The notes beneath the pieces were generated by a model. The model was not told where the DNA came from, ran no database searches, and saw only the letters and a list, made by a program, of their open reading frames with translations. 64,000 nucleotides of DNA from NCBI RefSeq assembly GCF_933775445.1, contig NC_065876.1, positions 1,798,001 to 1,862,000 of the forward strand, read 5' to 3'. This document shows, piece after piece, positions 35,937 through 46,526 of this stretch. The stretch is from Argentina anserina. Lineage: Eukaryota; Streptophyta; Magnoliopsida; Rosales; Rosaceae. Position 1 is the first letter of the stretch, and every line of letters begins with the position of its first letter. Both the position numbers and the translations under genes were made by a program.

Positions 35937-37960
35937 CGTTCCAGATCGTAATTCCACCAACTATGAGCAACACGAATGATATTAAAATTGAATCGGTGGT
36001 CGATCGAAGAATTGCTATGTCGTTGAAATCTTCTAAATTGCAGAACTGCATGGAAACAAAAACTAGAAGAATCAAGGAATTAGTTTGTCATGCTCCGTGA
36101 GTTCTTTGTATATTATTACACCATGTTTGAGGAACTTTATGGGAAGACACTTAGCAATCAACAAATTCTCTAAAATATGTGTTTATACATTTAATTTCTT
36201 TGGTTTAACTCATATTCTATAGTTTTGTCACTTTTGTGTTTAATGCCTTGGTTGATATTATATATGTTTTTAGTTATCGACGAAAGTATACTGTATATGT
36301 TTTTATCGTACTTAATGAATTTTTTTTCATGAGTGTGCTTGTGAATGTTTTTTAGATTTTTAAGTAAAATTTAGTAAACGGTGTAGCTATTACACAAATT
36401 CACCAAAAGAATTGAAAGATTTATCAAAACAACATCTACAGTGATGGAGCTTGCAGTCTTATATATAACTAACAATTAAGATCATAATCATGACAATTAG
36501 ATAAAAAAATTAAAAATTAATATGGGAAGTGAATCCAAATAAGAAGGGGACAAGCAGTAAAAACATAACACATGGGGGTACATGGGGATGAGAGTTTGGG
36601 ACAGGCTTTTCAAATTGATCTTGTGGGTCCCCCTGGATCAAACATGAGGGACACCATCTCATCTGACCTGACCCGACCTGATCCAGTGATCCCATCTTCA
36701 CATTAAAATTAAGAAACCAAAGTTTACATAGTTTTTGGAGGATGGTTTTTCCTCACGCGCTTTGTGAGGGTGTGGGAATAGAGAGCCGCCTTCACACGAC
36801 GGTGGATTGGCCGCACATGAGTCAGAACTCAGAAACTTCGGAGGAATTTGCAGTCACATGTCAAAGCAAACCGGCCCGGCAGCCGTCAAGTGCAGAACAG
36901 ACCTGAGCCAGTTCGAGCTTTTGACTCCGTTGCTCAAACACACGCTTAATATTACTATAAAAGAGAAAAATAATTGTACGGCCTCTGTGAATCATTTACA
37001 ACTACATTATTCTACAATTTTTTTAAAAAATCGGGTAAAATATATCACACTAGTATGTCATAGTACGTATTTCACAAGTGTTTTATTTGGTTTGCTTATT
37101 TGTGATCTCAAAGTTTGTCTAAAATTGAACATTGCTGCCTCAATATGAACTTTATACTGATGATATGCAATTAGCAATGTGTACTAGCCTTTTGTGTGGC
37201 TCTGGCCTTAATTTTTTCAGTTCATTATGAACTAACATTTTCCCTTGATAAAAGCATTTGTAAACAAAGAAACCTAAGTTTTGTTTTGTGGCAATGTCAA
37301 TCATATGACCTATCCCAAAAAGTAACGTCACTTTCAAAACCCAACAACAAATTTTATCAAAAAAAGGAAAAAGAGGAAATGAATTCAACTTCAACCTCAA
37401 AGGAAAAAATGAACTTCAAGCTGACTAAAAGCATAAATCATCTTTTCACAAAAGGAAGTGATGCAACTAATCAACCTATTAGGTTAAAAAACAAAATTTC
37501 CCATGAAGCATCCAAATCTGAATAATGCAAACTTTAATCCAATAAAACTACTTTAGGTTAAAAGACACGCACACATTTGAAAAAGAAAATTAACCACTAA
37601 GGCACTAAGCTACAATGCACCCGGGCCCGAATAGTTCCAAATCAGATCCAACCCCATTTGGGCCTATTAATAATTCAAAGTCCCCTATTTAGGACAAATC
37701 AAAATCAAAATATTTACAGATCAGACAACGATATTAGAAAAATAAATATGAAATTAAGAATAAGAAGCATATAAACCCCCCACGACGTGGACACATGTCT
37801 TAAGCACTCTCTCATTTTCCTTCTTAATCTCCACAGCGCAGACCTCCACCTCCCTCCCCCGCCATGCCCACCGCCACCTCCGCCCTCTCTCTCTAGGGTT
37901 TTACTCCCCCCTTCTTCTCGTTCTCTCTCTTCAGCTAAAGACTTTATTTTTGGATCATAA
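35937..37960. other. Intergenic region, divergent SNARE and XXT promoters
   Basis: No gene is supported in about 2 kb. Frames at 36510-36701, 36807-37148 and 37152-37525 overlap each other on both strands, lack domains and have AT-rich codon use. The last ~130 bases before 37961 are pyrimidine-rich (CTCTCT and CCCTCCC), as in many plant 5' UTRs. Confidence 0.45.
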
Positions 37961-39319
37961 ATGGGCCAGGACAGCTTCGTAGCCGCCCAGAAGCGCACCT
38001 CCAGCGGCGGCGGCGGCCTCCCCACCACCGCCGCCAGAGCAGCCCGCCCCGCCCTCCCGCGCGGCCGCCAGATCCAGAAGACGTTCAACAACATCAAAAT
38101 CACCATCCTCTGCGGCTTCGTCACCATCCTCGTCCTACGTGGCACCATCGGCGTCGGCAACCTCGGCAGCTCCGAGGCCGACGCCGTGAACCAGAACCTC
38201 ATCGAAGAGACCAACCGGATCCTCGCCGAGATCCGGTCCGACTCCGACCCCGACGAGTTCATCAACGGCACCCAGATCACCGCCAACCCGAACGCGACGT
38301 ACACGCTCGGCCCCAAGATCGGGAATTGGGACTCCGAGAGGCGCCGGTGGCTTCAGTCCAACCCGGAGTTTCCGAGCTCGGTGAACGGTAAGCCTCGGGT
38401 CTTGTTGGTCACCGGGTCGCCGCCCAAACCCTGTGACAACCCGATTGGGGATCATTATCTGTTGAAGTCTATAAAGAACAAGATTGATTATTGTAGGCTT
38501 CATGGGATTGAGATTGTATATAATTTAGCTCATTTAGATATGGAGCTTGCCGGTTACTGGGCTAAGTTGCCACTCATTAGGAAGCTGATGCTTTCGCATC
38601 CCGAGGTGGAGTGGATTTGGTGGATGGACAGTGATGCAATGTTTACTGACATGGTGTTCGAGATCCCATTGCATAAGTATGATAGGCACAATCTGGTTAT
38701 ACATGGCTATCCGGACTTGCTGTTTGATCAGAAGTCGTGGATTGCGCTGAACACGGGGAGTTTCTTGTTTAGGAACTGCCAGTGGTCTTTGGATTTGCTT
38801 GATGCTTGGGCGCCGATGGGGCCCAAGGGGCCGATTAGGGAGGAGGCCGGGAAGGTCTTGACAGCGTATTTGAAGGGGAGGCCGGCGTTTGAGGCGGATG
38901 ATCAGTCTGCATTGATATATTTGTTGCTGTCACAGAAGGATCTGTGGATGGAGAAGGTGTTTGTGGAGAATTCGTACTATTTGCATGGGTATTGGGCTGG
39001 ATTGGTGGATCGGTATGAGGAGATGATAGAGAAGTATCATCCCGGGTTGGGGGATGAGAGGTGGCCGTTTGTGACACATTTTGTGGGTTGCAAGCCTTGT
39101 GGGAGTTATGGGGATTATCCAGTGGAGAGGTGCTTGAGCAGCATGGAGAGGGCTTTTAATTTTGCCGATAACCAGGTGCTTAAGCTTTATGGGTTTAGGC
39201 ACAGGGGCTTGTTGAGCCCTAATATCAAGAGGATCAGGGAGGAGTCTGCCACCCCCCTGGAGTCTGTCGATCAGTTTGATATTCGGCGGCATCCAGTGCA
39301 GGGTGGATCACACAGCTAG
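37961..39319 (+). CDS. XXT5: Xyloglucan 6-xylosyltransferase, XXT5 type (GT34)
   Basis: Golgi type II enzyme that adds alpha-1,6-xylose from UDP-xylose to the glucan backbone of xyloglucan. Single exon, 452 residues, close to Arabidopsis XXT5. The cytosolic N-terminus is Gly/Ala/Arg-rich, then a membrane anchor at ~47-65 (ITILCGFVTILVLRGTIGVG), a stem (EETNRILAEIRSDSDP), and the catalytic domain: VLLVTGSPPKPCDNPIGDHY, WWMDSDAMFTD with the DxD metal-UDP-sugar motif near residue 222, HGYPDLLFDQKSWIALNTGS, EADDQSALIYLL and HFVGCKPCGSYGDYPVERC. The long N-terminus and the sequence around the anchor fit XXT5 rather than the shorter-tailed XXT1/2. The first third is markedly GC-rich at third positions, unlike the rest of the window. 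Confidence 0.95.
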   Translation: MGQDSFVAAQKRTSSGGGGLPTTAARAARPALPRGRQIQKTFNNIKITILCGFVTILVLRGTIGVGNLGSSEADAVNQNLIEETNRILAEIRSDSDPDEFINGTQITANPNATYTLGPKIGNWDSERRRWLQSNPEFPSSVNGKPRVLLVTGSPPKPCDNPIGDHYLLKSIKNKIDYCRLHGIEIVYNLAHLDMELAGYWAKLPLIRKLMLSHPEVEWIWWMDSDAMFTDMVFEIPLHKYDRHNLVIHGYPDLLFDQKSWIALNTGSFLFRNCQWSLDLLDAWAPMGPKGPIREEAGKVLTAYLKGRPAFEADDQSALIYLLLSQKDLWMEKVFVENSYYLHGYWAGLVDRYEEMIEKYHPGLGDERWPFVTHFVGCKPCGSYGDYPVERCLSSMERAFNFADNQVLKLYGFRHRGLLSPNIKRIREESATPLESVDQFDIRRHPVQGGSHS

Positions 39320-41085
39320 TGAGTAAAACATTTTCAGTGTGTGATAATTGATAGGTAATGATGTAACACATCACTTAAAAAACAGACTTAAATTTGATAA
39401 CAGTTCATCTTTACTTGTATTTGTTTGTTCTGTTGTCTTTCTACCTTGTTTTGAGCTTCCAAGAACAATAGAGTAGAATTCTTTCACAGTCTTGAAACCA
39501 TCATTGTATCGTGTTCGAGTAATCCTTAAAGGAATTACATTTATTTATTGCAGCATATTTTCTTATGTCATACTTTCTTTTCTACTGTGGAGCTGAAATT
39601 AAGATGAAAACTTTAGATGTAGGGTTCATTGACTTAGGCATGTCGGTAGTAGATAGAAGAGAAGAGAGACTTGTTGTATCCTAGATGAAGTAACTTTGAA
39701 GTTTGGTGTTCAGAAAGTTGCTAACTTCCTTTGTAAGTTTCTGCATTGGAAAATGTCCGTTTCTGCATCCCGGATTCTAACAAGCCATGCAAAGTGTGGA
39801 TGGTAGTTCAATATTGCCTGCAATAGTGCTTAAGTAAGCAACAAGCTGTACGAAGTTGTTTATACTTTATACTATATCTAATTCAAGCTTTTTTGAGATT
39901 CCATGAATGCATCACCTAGGCTTATTAGTGGTATCCATATCCTTATTCACAAGTGCATTTCATATTGAATTAATAATAGTGAAGTCTCATTTTCTGCATG
40001 ATGATATGAAGGTTTCCTGCTTCAACAAGTTGTTGTATCCCACTCCTTGCTTTTTAGAGTCTTCAGGGTTTCATTCCTTTTGTTTCCGCATACTGTTGTA
40101 ATGGTTTGTGTAACAAGTTTGGGTTATTATTGGTAGGAAAAGTACATTCAGCATTCCCATTTTTAAATATATTTGAAAGCATCAGTTACTGAATCATCTT
40201 ATTCCTGCTAATTCGATTTGCATTGTGTTGCAATCTTTGCTTTTACATGCATGCATTAAATTAGAGCAAAGCCTACCTGTCTGATGCTGATATATGGTAA
40301 TTCAGTAGCAGCTGTAAACCTGTGAAATACACTGTAGATATTTGGTTCGATTTGAAAATAGTGGTTTTTGATTAATAAGTACTGTCTTTATCGTGTGAAA
40401 GAGCTTCAAGTAACTCATCAGTAATTGGATGTTGCGAGTCTAAATTACATTTGCAGGCTCTAGCTGTTACAAGCTGTTTCCCTTGGATGGATGGAAAGTC
40501 TTTAATCTGAGATTCTGAGCTATTGATTGTGATTGTGATTGTGAGATATTAAAATAGATCTTGGTGAGAAGTAGGTTAAGAAGTCCTGCTTGACAGGCCA
40601 CTATGGCCTCCTTTTCCTCATATATTTTATTTTCAAGGTTAAAACATGAACACAAAAATAGGCAAAACTAATCAACAAAATTAGCCAAGGGACAGACAAA
40701 CACAATGAAATATTTCGTAAAAAGACTCTGCATGTAGCAATCAATAAAATGCGTTTGAAATGTGCATACTACAAATCTCCGCAGACTAATTGGCTAGTTC
40801 TAAATTGACCGCATGTCATGATTCTCATCACAAAATGATTTGTCATTCCTTTTCTGTTCTAGAGGGTTTTGACTAAAGAATATAACAAATTATTTTCTTA
40901 TTAACCAAAAAAAAACAAATTATTTTCTTAAATGAAACATTATTTGTGTATGAAGAGGTTAATTCACACGATTGACTAACATGAGATCAGAGCCGTTAAA
41001 AAATGTGATTACCAAGTGAGAGCTAATTTAAAGTTTGTAAACACTAAACACCAAAACTTATCACAGAAATTTCAGAGAGTAAATA
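39320..41085. other. Intergenic between XXT5 and the small membrane protein gene
   Basis: About 1.77 kb without a supported gene. It includes the XXT5 3' UTR and AT-rich DNA. Open frames at 39907 and 40467 are short and lack any motif. Confidence 0.45.
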
Positions 41086-41939
41086 ATGGAGGGCGAAAAC
41101 CTATTCAATCCAGAAGGCTTGGAATTCAAGAAGAAGAAGAAGAAGAACAAGTGGTCAATGGTTGCCATCAGAGACTCCAATTCCTCCTCCATTTTCCCTC
41201 CAATTAATCACGAAAACCTCCACCTCCCAACCTCCCCCTCACTCTCCTCTTCTTCCTCCTCCTCGCTCTCCTCCTTTTCGCCCTCTGATTCCGACGAGTC
41301 CGGCCCGGTCCCGCCCAAGAAGAACCCCGATGCCCGCGTCAGCAAATGCGGCGAATCGAGGAGCTGGGCGGGTTTCGGGTTTGGGCTTCTGCGTGCTAGG
41401 GTTTTGGGGATTGCGTGGGGTAAAGCTTGGAGCTTTGGTTGTGGGGTGAGCGTTGTGGCGGCGATGTTTGTGGTGTGCTCGTTTTACTTGCGAGCGAGGC
41501 AGAGGCGGTATCGGAGGCGCTGCGATTTGGTTATCAAAGAGAGAGATGAGGTTTGGCTCTGGTGTTTTGTTGTTGCACACCAAGTGTTCGATGTGTTGCC
41601 TCTGTCGGCTTTTCTGAATTAGCATTGGTCTAGATAGTAATAGAAATTTAAAGCATTCTGCGAATTAGATTCATCCTGGTTTGATTTTCGGCATTGCTTG
41701 TTTGATAATTTGTGAAAGATTCTAGCTTTAATCTAGTGTATGTGCTGCATTGTTGTGTTATACTATTGATTTGGAAGAAGCTTTTATACTTGCATTGTTG
41801 TGTTTTTGTATGCTGTCGCATTACTGAAGTTTGATTTTGTAATGTGTAGAAAATTAATAAGCTGCTGCACCAAATCGCGCAAATGAATGAAGTACTGGTA
41901 GCTCGGCATAGAGTTCTGGCTTCCAAGCTGGCTGATTGA
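41086..41939 (+). CDS. Small single-pass membrane protein, function unknown
   Basis: Two exons, 41086-41550 and 41850-41939, join in phase 0 to 184 residues. Order of parts: a Lys run (FKKKKKKNKW), a Ser/Pro-rich disordered stretch with a Ser cluster, a conserved-looking Gly/Trp region (SWAGFGFGLL, GIAWGKAW), one hydrophobic segment (FGCGVSVVAAMFVVCSFYL) followed at once by a basic cluster (RARQRRYRRR), then a helical C-terminus (INKLLHQIAQMNEVLVARHR) encoded by exon 2. The stop at 41937-41939 follows KLAD. Without the intron the frame ends soon after 41550, which supports the splice. It does not match a family I recognise. Its position next to the CrRLK1L gene fits the Arabidopsis locus At5g61360, also uncharacterised, as I recall. 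Confidence 0.75.
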
Positions 41940-42683
41940 CTGAAGACAATGTAGTGCTTTTTTGAATTAGGGAGGATCAGTTCAATAGTGGAGGTGAAAG
42001 GAAGTTGCAGACTCTTGTATAGATGCCTGTGGATTGGTCAGAACAGAACTGGCTGTAATGGGATTCCGATTTCTGCAATTGGCTCTGTGGATTGCAATAT
42101 CGAGTTGAAGGAGTAAATAGGGAACCGCAAGCACCAGTGTGAAATCTCTAAACAATTGGATGGACAAAAGGGGATGCAAGAAATTGCTGAAGCAGAAGGT
42201 CTGGCGCTCAAGCTTCCGAGTTTGGTACATGAATGGAGAGACGTGCAATGATGTTCATGATATATGTCAGTCACAGTCTTAGTGGTTTGCTTGTATATTA
42301 GTAGTTTTAGTACATGGTTCCATGTCCTGTTGATTCTTTAGCATTGATTAAACTATAGTTTAATAAAGTCTAAGCTATGGATAGAGCTATATGGTGCAGA
42401 AATTTGTTTATTGTTTTCAGTGATATTCTGGGTTAAACTTGTGTATCTACTTCCTCATGAAATCATGATATATACAGAAGTACGGTACGTTATATAGAGA
42501 ACAAAAGCCAATGCTATTGACTACTCACTCCAAAGGGGTATGATAAACCAAGAGGACCTATCTACAAGCTAATTACAAAGCTCACAAACATAACTGAATC
42601 AATCACACAACTAATGCAGAGAGGTAGCTCTTCAACCCAAGAAAATGGAAAAGTGTAAGCAGTGAATTTGGAATGGTGCCCAG
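41940..42683. other. Convergent 3' regions of the small membrane protein and CrRLK1L genes
   Basis: No gene is supported. Minus-strand frames at 41982-42274 overlap and have no domains. Confidence 0.4.
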
Positions 42684-45365
42684 TTACCGCCCTTGCACAT
42701 TCATTTGAGAAAACAAGGAAGAACTACCAGCTGTGACTACAGAGTCCTCACTCATTGCACCACTAGCCGCAGAGCCATCCTTTGAATTTGTTTCATCTTT
42801 CGCACTTGCTTTATCCAAAGAAATGAGACTCGAAGTGTTGTCTTCCGGAGCATCCATCTGCGAGGCTGTCTCTTGAAGCTGGAAAGCATACTCCAAGTTC
42901 CACAGCACATCTCCCATGCTTGGCCTATCGACACCATACTCAGCGAGGCATTTCTCTGCAGCTTCTACATACTTCTTCAGCGCACCAGCGTTGATGGAGC
43001 TAGCGATTTTAGGGTCAACAATCTTCTCAATCATGCCCTTCCTATGCCACTGCATTGCCCACTCGGCCAAACTCACCTGCTCTCTTGGCAGAGTGGGGCA
43101 TATAACCGGCCTTGCACACAATGCCTCGAAAAGAACCACCCCGAAAGAATACACATCGGATTTCTCAGTGAGCTGCTGCCTCCTGAAGTACTCAGGATCA
43201 AGATAACCAAAACTTCCCTTCACTGCTGTGCTGACATGGGTTTGTTCCAACGATGGAGCAGCTTTTGACAGTCCAAAATCAGCTACCTTCGCAACGAAAT
43301 TCTCATCTAGGAGAATATTCGTCGTCTTGACATCACGATGGATAATGCCTTGTGCTGCACCAGTATGCAGGTAATGCAAACCGCGAGCAGCACCAATGCA
43401 AACCTCCAGCCTTTGTTTCCATGACAATGAAAGATAGTTCGAGCCGTAGAGGTGGTCTCGAAGAGGTCCATTAGCCATGTACTCATACACCAGTATCATC
43501 TCATTATTCTCGTCACAAAATCCAATCAGTGAAACAAGGTGGCGATGCCTTAGCTTGGAGAGCATGTCCATTTCTGTCCTGAACTCATTGATGCCTTGCT
43601 CAGAGTTGGGGTTCCCTCGTTTGACAGCGAGCTTAGTACCATCTTCCAACACCCCAAGGTACACTTTTCCGAACCCCCCAACACCGATCACTTCCTTCTC
43701 ATCCCAATTTTGAGTTGCAGCTTGTAACTCGGCGAAAGTGAATGACCGGCCGTAGAGAGTGGAAGAGAAATAAGTTGAGTAACCACTCTTGCTCTTGCGT
43801 GAACCGAAAATGCTGTTTGTTCTTCTAGAACTACTCTTACTTGATTTGGAGAACAAGCTAGAGTTACCGGAATGAATAGGTAGCAACCATGATGAGAAGC
43901 TATCTTTCTTTTCCCATCCTTGAGGTCTCCTTTTCCACCTTATATAAACTGCGCCAACTAAGAACATTGCCGTCACTCCCATCCCCAATCCCACGCCTGC
44001 AGCTATTTTTAGTGTCTTTGATGATTCCACTGGCCCCTTGTATTTCCCATCGACGGCGAAAAGTCCATCCAAGCTTTCTGCTACATTGCTCAATTTCAAG
44101 ACTTCCACTCCATTAAGTAGTCCATCGTGAGTCCCGGACTGAGTAGTGCCGGGACCAATCTGAATGTGGATGGTGTTGTTTAAGCTTGAGACCGCCGTGG
44201 AATTGAGCAGAAAGTCTTTGTAGAAAGCAGTGGATAGCCCGCCTGTTAGTGAAGAGAGATCAATGTTGGAGACAGCCACCATGCCATTGATGTACACATT
44301 GAAGTACAACATATTGAGGGTGTTGCTCACAATGTCACAGAAATGTAACCTGACCAAGTAGGAGAAGTCCTCCTCAACACTCAACTTCCAACTGAGGTTG
44401 AAGTTCTGGTTGTTTGTCAAAGAATCCTGCATGTGTTGAGCAGTTGCATAGACCCAACTCGGCGCAATCAACAAGTTAGCGCCACTCTTGGGATACTTGA
44501 TGGTATTTGGAGCCACTGACACGTTTTGAGACCCTTGTGGAAATGCATTGTATGCAGTGTCTGGCTCCCAAGTCCTTGACAATGTGTCATTTTGAGGCGA
44601 TATCAATGGCCCTCCAACGTTTAGCCGGTACCGGATTTGGAAAGCGTAGTTTTGCAAGCCTGGGAAGTCTCCGGCTATGGGAACAGTGGTGGCAGTGTCA
44701 TTAAAAATAGAGTCAGGAGCAGAGACAACCTCAATGGCATTGACAAAAGCGATGGAGTGCTTCTTTGGTCGGAAATGTAGAGAAAATCTGTTGTCCGAAA
44801 CATTGAAAAGGTATTCTTTGAACACCAACGTGGCTTTGTCCGAGGCAGAAAAGTCATGCAGGAGAACGTACTTGTCTGTCTGCACCGAGAAAACTGCGTC
44901 GGAAAGGTTGTATGTCTGGTGTGGAAGAGGATAGAAGTATAGGCGAATCCAATGGCGGCCGGGCTTGTTAATGTGGAATGTATACTGAGATTGCTCGGAG
45001 AAAATCCTCGCCGTTTGAAACAGAACTTTTGAATCAGGTGGAACAGATGAAGAGACATTGGCATTGATGGAGTCAGCTGAAGCCTTGAAGTCCTCATTTG
45101 TGGACAAGAGGTCAGCTGTTTCACGGTCCGATTTGAATGTCCTGCCATCAGGGAGCTTGGCTTGTTGAGGAGCGCCACAATCGATGAGGAAGTTATCAGG
45201 AGGATTGAATGTCAATGTAGCAGAAGCATTTGCATGGCCTTTGGCCGAGACAATGTGCATGAGATTGTTAAAGAATGTGAATAGGAAGACAAAAAGGAAA
45301 AGAAAAAAGAGGGGGGAGAGTTGCGGAGGAACATGTGATGATGCCCCATTTGTCACTCTCCTCAT
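42684..45365 (-). CDS. CrRLK1L receptor-like kinase (malectin-like ectodomain)
   Basis: Plasma-membrane Ser/Thr kinase of the FERONIA/THESEUS family, which reads cell-wall state or RALF peptides. Single exon, as in most of this family; 893 residues from the ATG at 45363-45365 (upstream frame begins only with GTG). A signal peptide (PLFFLFLFVFLFTFFNNLMH) leads into two malectin-like domains (from FLIDCGAP through ~430, with RHWIRLYFYPL and SYLVRLHFCDI). A transmembrane segment near 455-478 (GVGLGMGVTAMFLVGAVYIR) precedes the kinase: GVGGFGKVYLG, VKRG (Lys), HRDVKTTN (Asp), DFGLSK (DFG), GYLDPEYF and DVYSFGVVL. All catalytic residues are present. The juxtamembrane text (RPQGWEKKDSFSSWLLP) and SRKSKSG resemble the At5g61350 (CAP1/ERULUS) and At4g39110/At2g21480 branch; collinearity favours At5g61350. 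A GGT repeat lies in the 5' UTR. Confidence 0.95.
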   Translation of the reverse strand: MRRVTNGASSHVPPQLSPLFFLFLFVFLFTFFNNLMHIVSAKGHANASATLTFNPPDNFLIDCGAPQQAKLPDGRTFKSDRETADLLSTNEDFKASADSINANVSSSVPPDSKVLFQTARIFSEQSQYTFHINKPGRHWIRLYFYPLPHQTYNLSDAVFSVQTDKYVLLHDFSASDKATLVFKEYLFNVSDNRFSLHFRPKKHSIAFVNAIEVVSAPDSIFNDTATTVPIAGDFPGLQNYAFQIRYRLNVGGPLISPQNDTLSRTWEPDTAYNAFPQGSQNVSVAPNTIKYPKSGANLLIAPSWVYATAQHMQDSLTNNQNFNLSWKLSVEEDFSYLVRLHFCDIVSNTLNMLYFNVYINGMVAVSNIDLSSLTGGLSTAFYKDFLLNSTAVSSLNNTIHIQIGPGTTQSGTHDGLLNGVEVLKLSNVAESLDGLFAVDGKYKGPVESSKTLKIAAGVGLGMGVTAMFLVGAVYIRWKRRPQGWEKKDSFSSWLLPIHSGNSSLFSKSSKSSSRRTNSIFGSRKSKSGYSTYFSSTLYGRSFTFAELQAATQNWDEKEVIGVGGFGKVYLGVLEDGTKLAVKRGNPNSEQGINEFRTEMDMLSKLRHRHLVSLIGFCDENNEMILVYEYMANGPLRDHLYGSNYLSLSWKQRLEVCIGAARGLHYLHTGAAQGIIHRDVKTTNILLDENFVAKVADFGLSKAAPSLEQTHVSTAVKGSFGYLDPEYFRRQQLTEKSDVYSFGVVLFEALCARPVICPTLPREQVSLAEWAMQWHRKGMIEKIVDPKIASSINAGALKKYVEAAEKCLAEYGVDRPSMGDVLWNLEYAFQLQETASQMDAPEDNTSSLISLDKASAKDETNSKDGSAASGAMSEDSVVTAGSSSLFSQMNVQGR

Positions 45366-46526
45366 TATCTGCACAATGAGGTTAGTCTCGAGGCGGCGTC
45401 AATGGCAGAGGTGGTGGTGGTGGTGGTGATGGTGGAGGAGCATTGATGATCATAGCCAAGGAGTCGGTAGATATGATCAAGAATGCTAGCGGTTTAACTC
45501 AGATAAGGGGGTTGTGGAGGAGAAACTGAACGTGGGTTTTGTGGGGATTTTTGTTATGAAAATCTCAACCGAGGAGGAAGATGGAGATTTTAGGCTTTTG
45601 GAAGCAAAGCAGAGGCAAAACGTGCAGAGATGAACGTTCTGTTGTTTTTGTTAGTTCGAGTTTTTTTTCTAGAATTGGTAAAACAAACAGAGAGAAGTTG
45701 GAAGTACAGCGATGTATGCGTTGAACCTTAGAAGCCACTAAGCACAAATGCTTATCTTATATGTGATGATAATATATTCTTTTAGTTAAGTAGTTATTTT
45801 GGACACACTCAATATTTGTGAAAATTATTTGTATATCGTTTTGAAGTATAGCTAAACCTCTTGCCTCAAATTTGTTGCTTTCTACATCATTATGAATTTG
45901 TTCTAACAAGTTCGGTTACCATACAGATGGAGACATCCTTTATATTCATGTACACATACCAATTTACTCAACACTAAAAAATTTGTTTCAATTCAAACTA
46001 TGTCAGAATCGATCATGTTCTAAGTGGCAGAACTTGAGATCATCTAATGGATTTTCAGGGGATATACAATTATAATTTATATATTACATATATAGGGATG
46101 TATACCCATGACTATATGTATTATCTTACATCATGGGAATAATGTTGCAAGCACATAAGGCCAGTGCCACTGTGCCAGAGGGAGATGGACGGCTTCTAAT
46201 CCAAAAGAGTAAAGAAATTATGAGCAGGCTAATGTAGAGTCAACTCTTGAACCAGAAGGTCACACTTTCATTCCACTCTAGATATTCAACTGATTAATAA
46301 TGAGAAGATGACGGGATTTGCTGGTTATTTATTTATTTATTTATATTTTTTTGTATGTTGGTATCAATCCCAATAAGTTACAACAGTCAACAAATAACTG
46401 GGGAACCACTAACATTAACATTTTGGATCAAAGAATGTTGAATTGGAGTATACAGTTTGTTTGTATGTGAGAGTATACATATTAAATAACAGCAATGAAA
46501 AACTGACCCTAATATTACAGCTTCTC
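45366..46526. other. Intergenic, CrRLK1L promoter and LON/RING gene 3' end
   Basis: No gene is supported. It holds the 5' leader and promoter of the receptor kinase and AT-rich DNA. Confidence 0.4.
45409..45440. repeat. GGT trinucleotide repeat in CrRLK1L leader
   Basis: GGTGGTGG units with one GAT interruption sit about 45-75 bases upstream of the CrRLK1L start codon, read as CCA/ACC on the transcript. Confidence 0.8.

Noticed and set aside
38135..39292. Several long minus-strand frames
   Set aside because: They are antisense to the XXT5 coding exon; its GC-rich codons suppress stops.
41162..41625. Other-frame and antisense frames of about 95-128 codons
   Set aside because: They overlap the small membrane protein gene, whose own splice model is more coherent.
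42873..44934. Plus-strand frames over the receptor kinase
   Set aside because: They are antisense shadows of a long, complete CrRLK1L coding exon.
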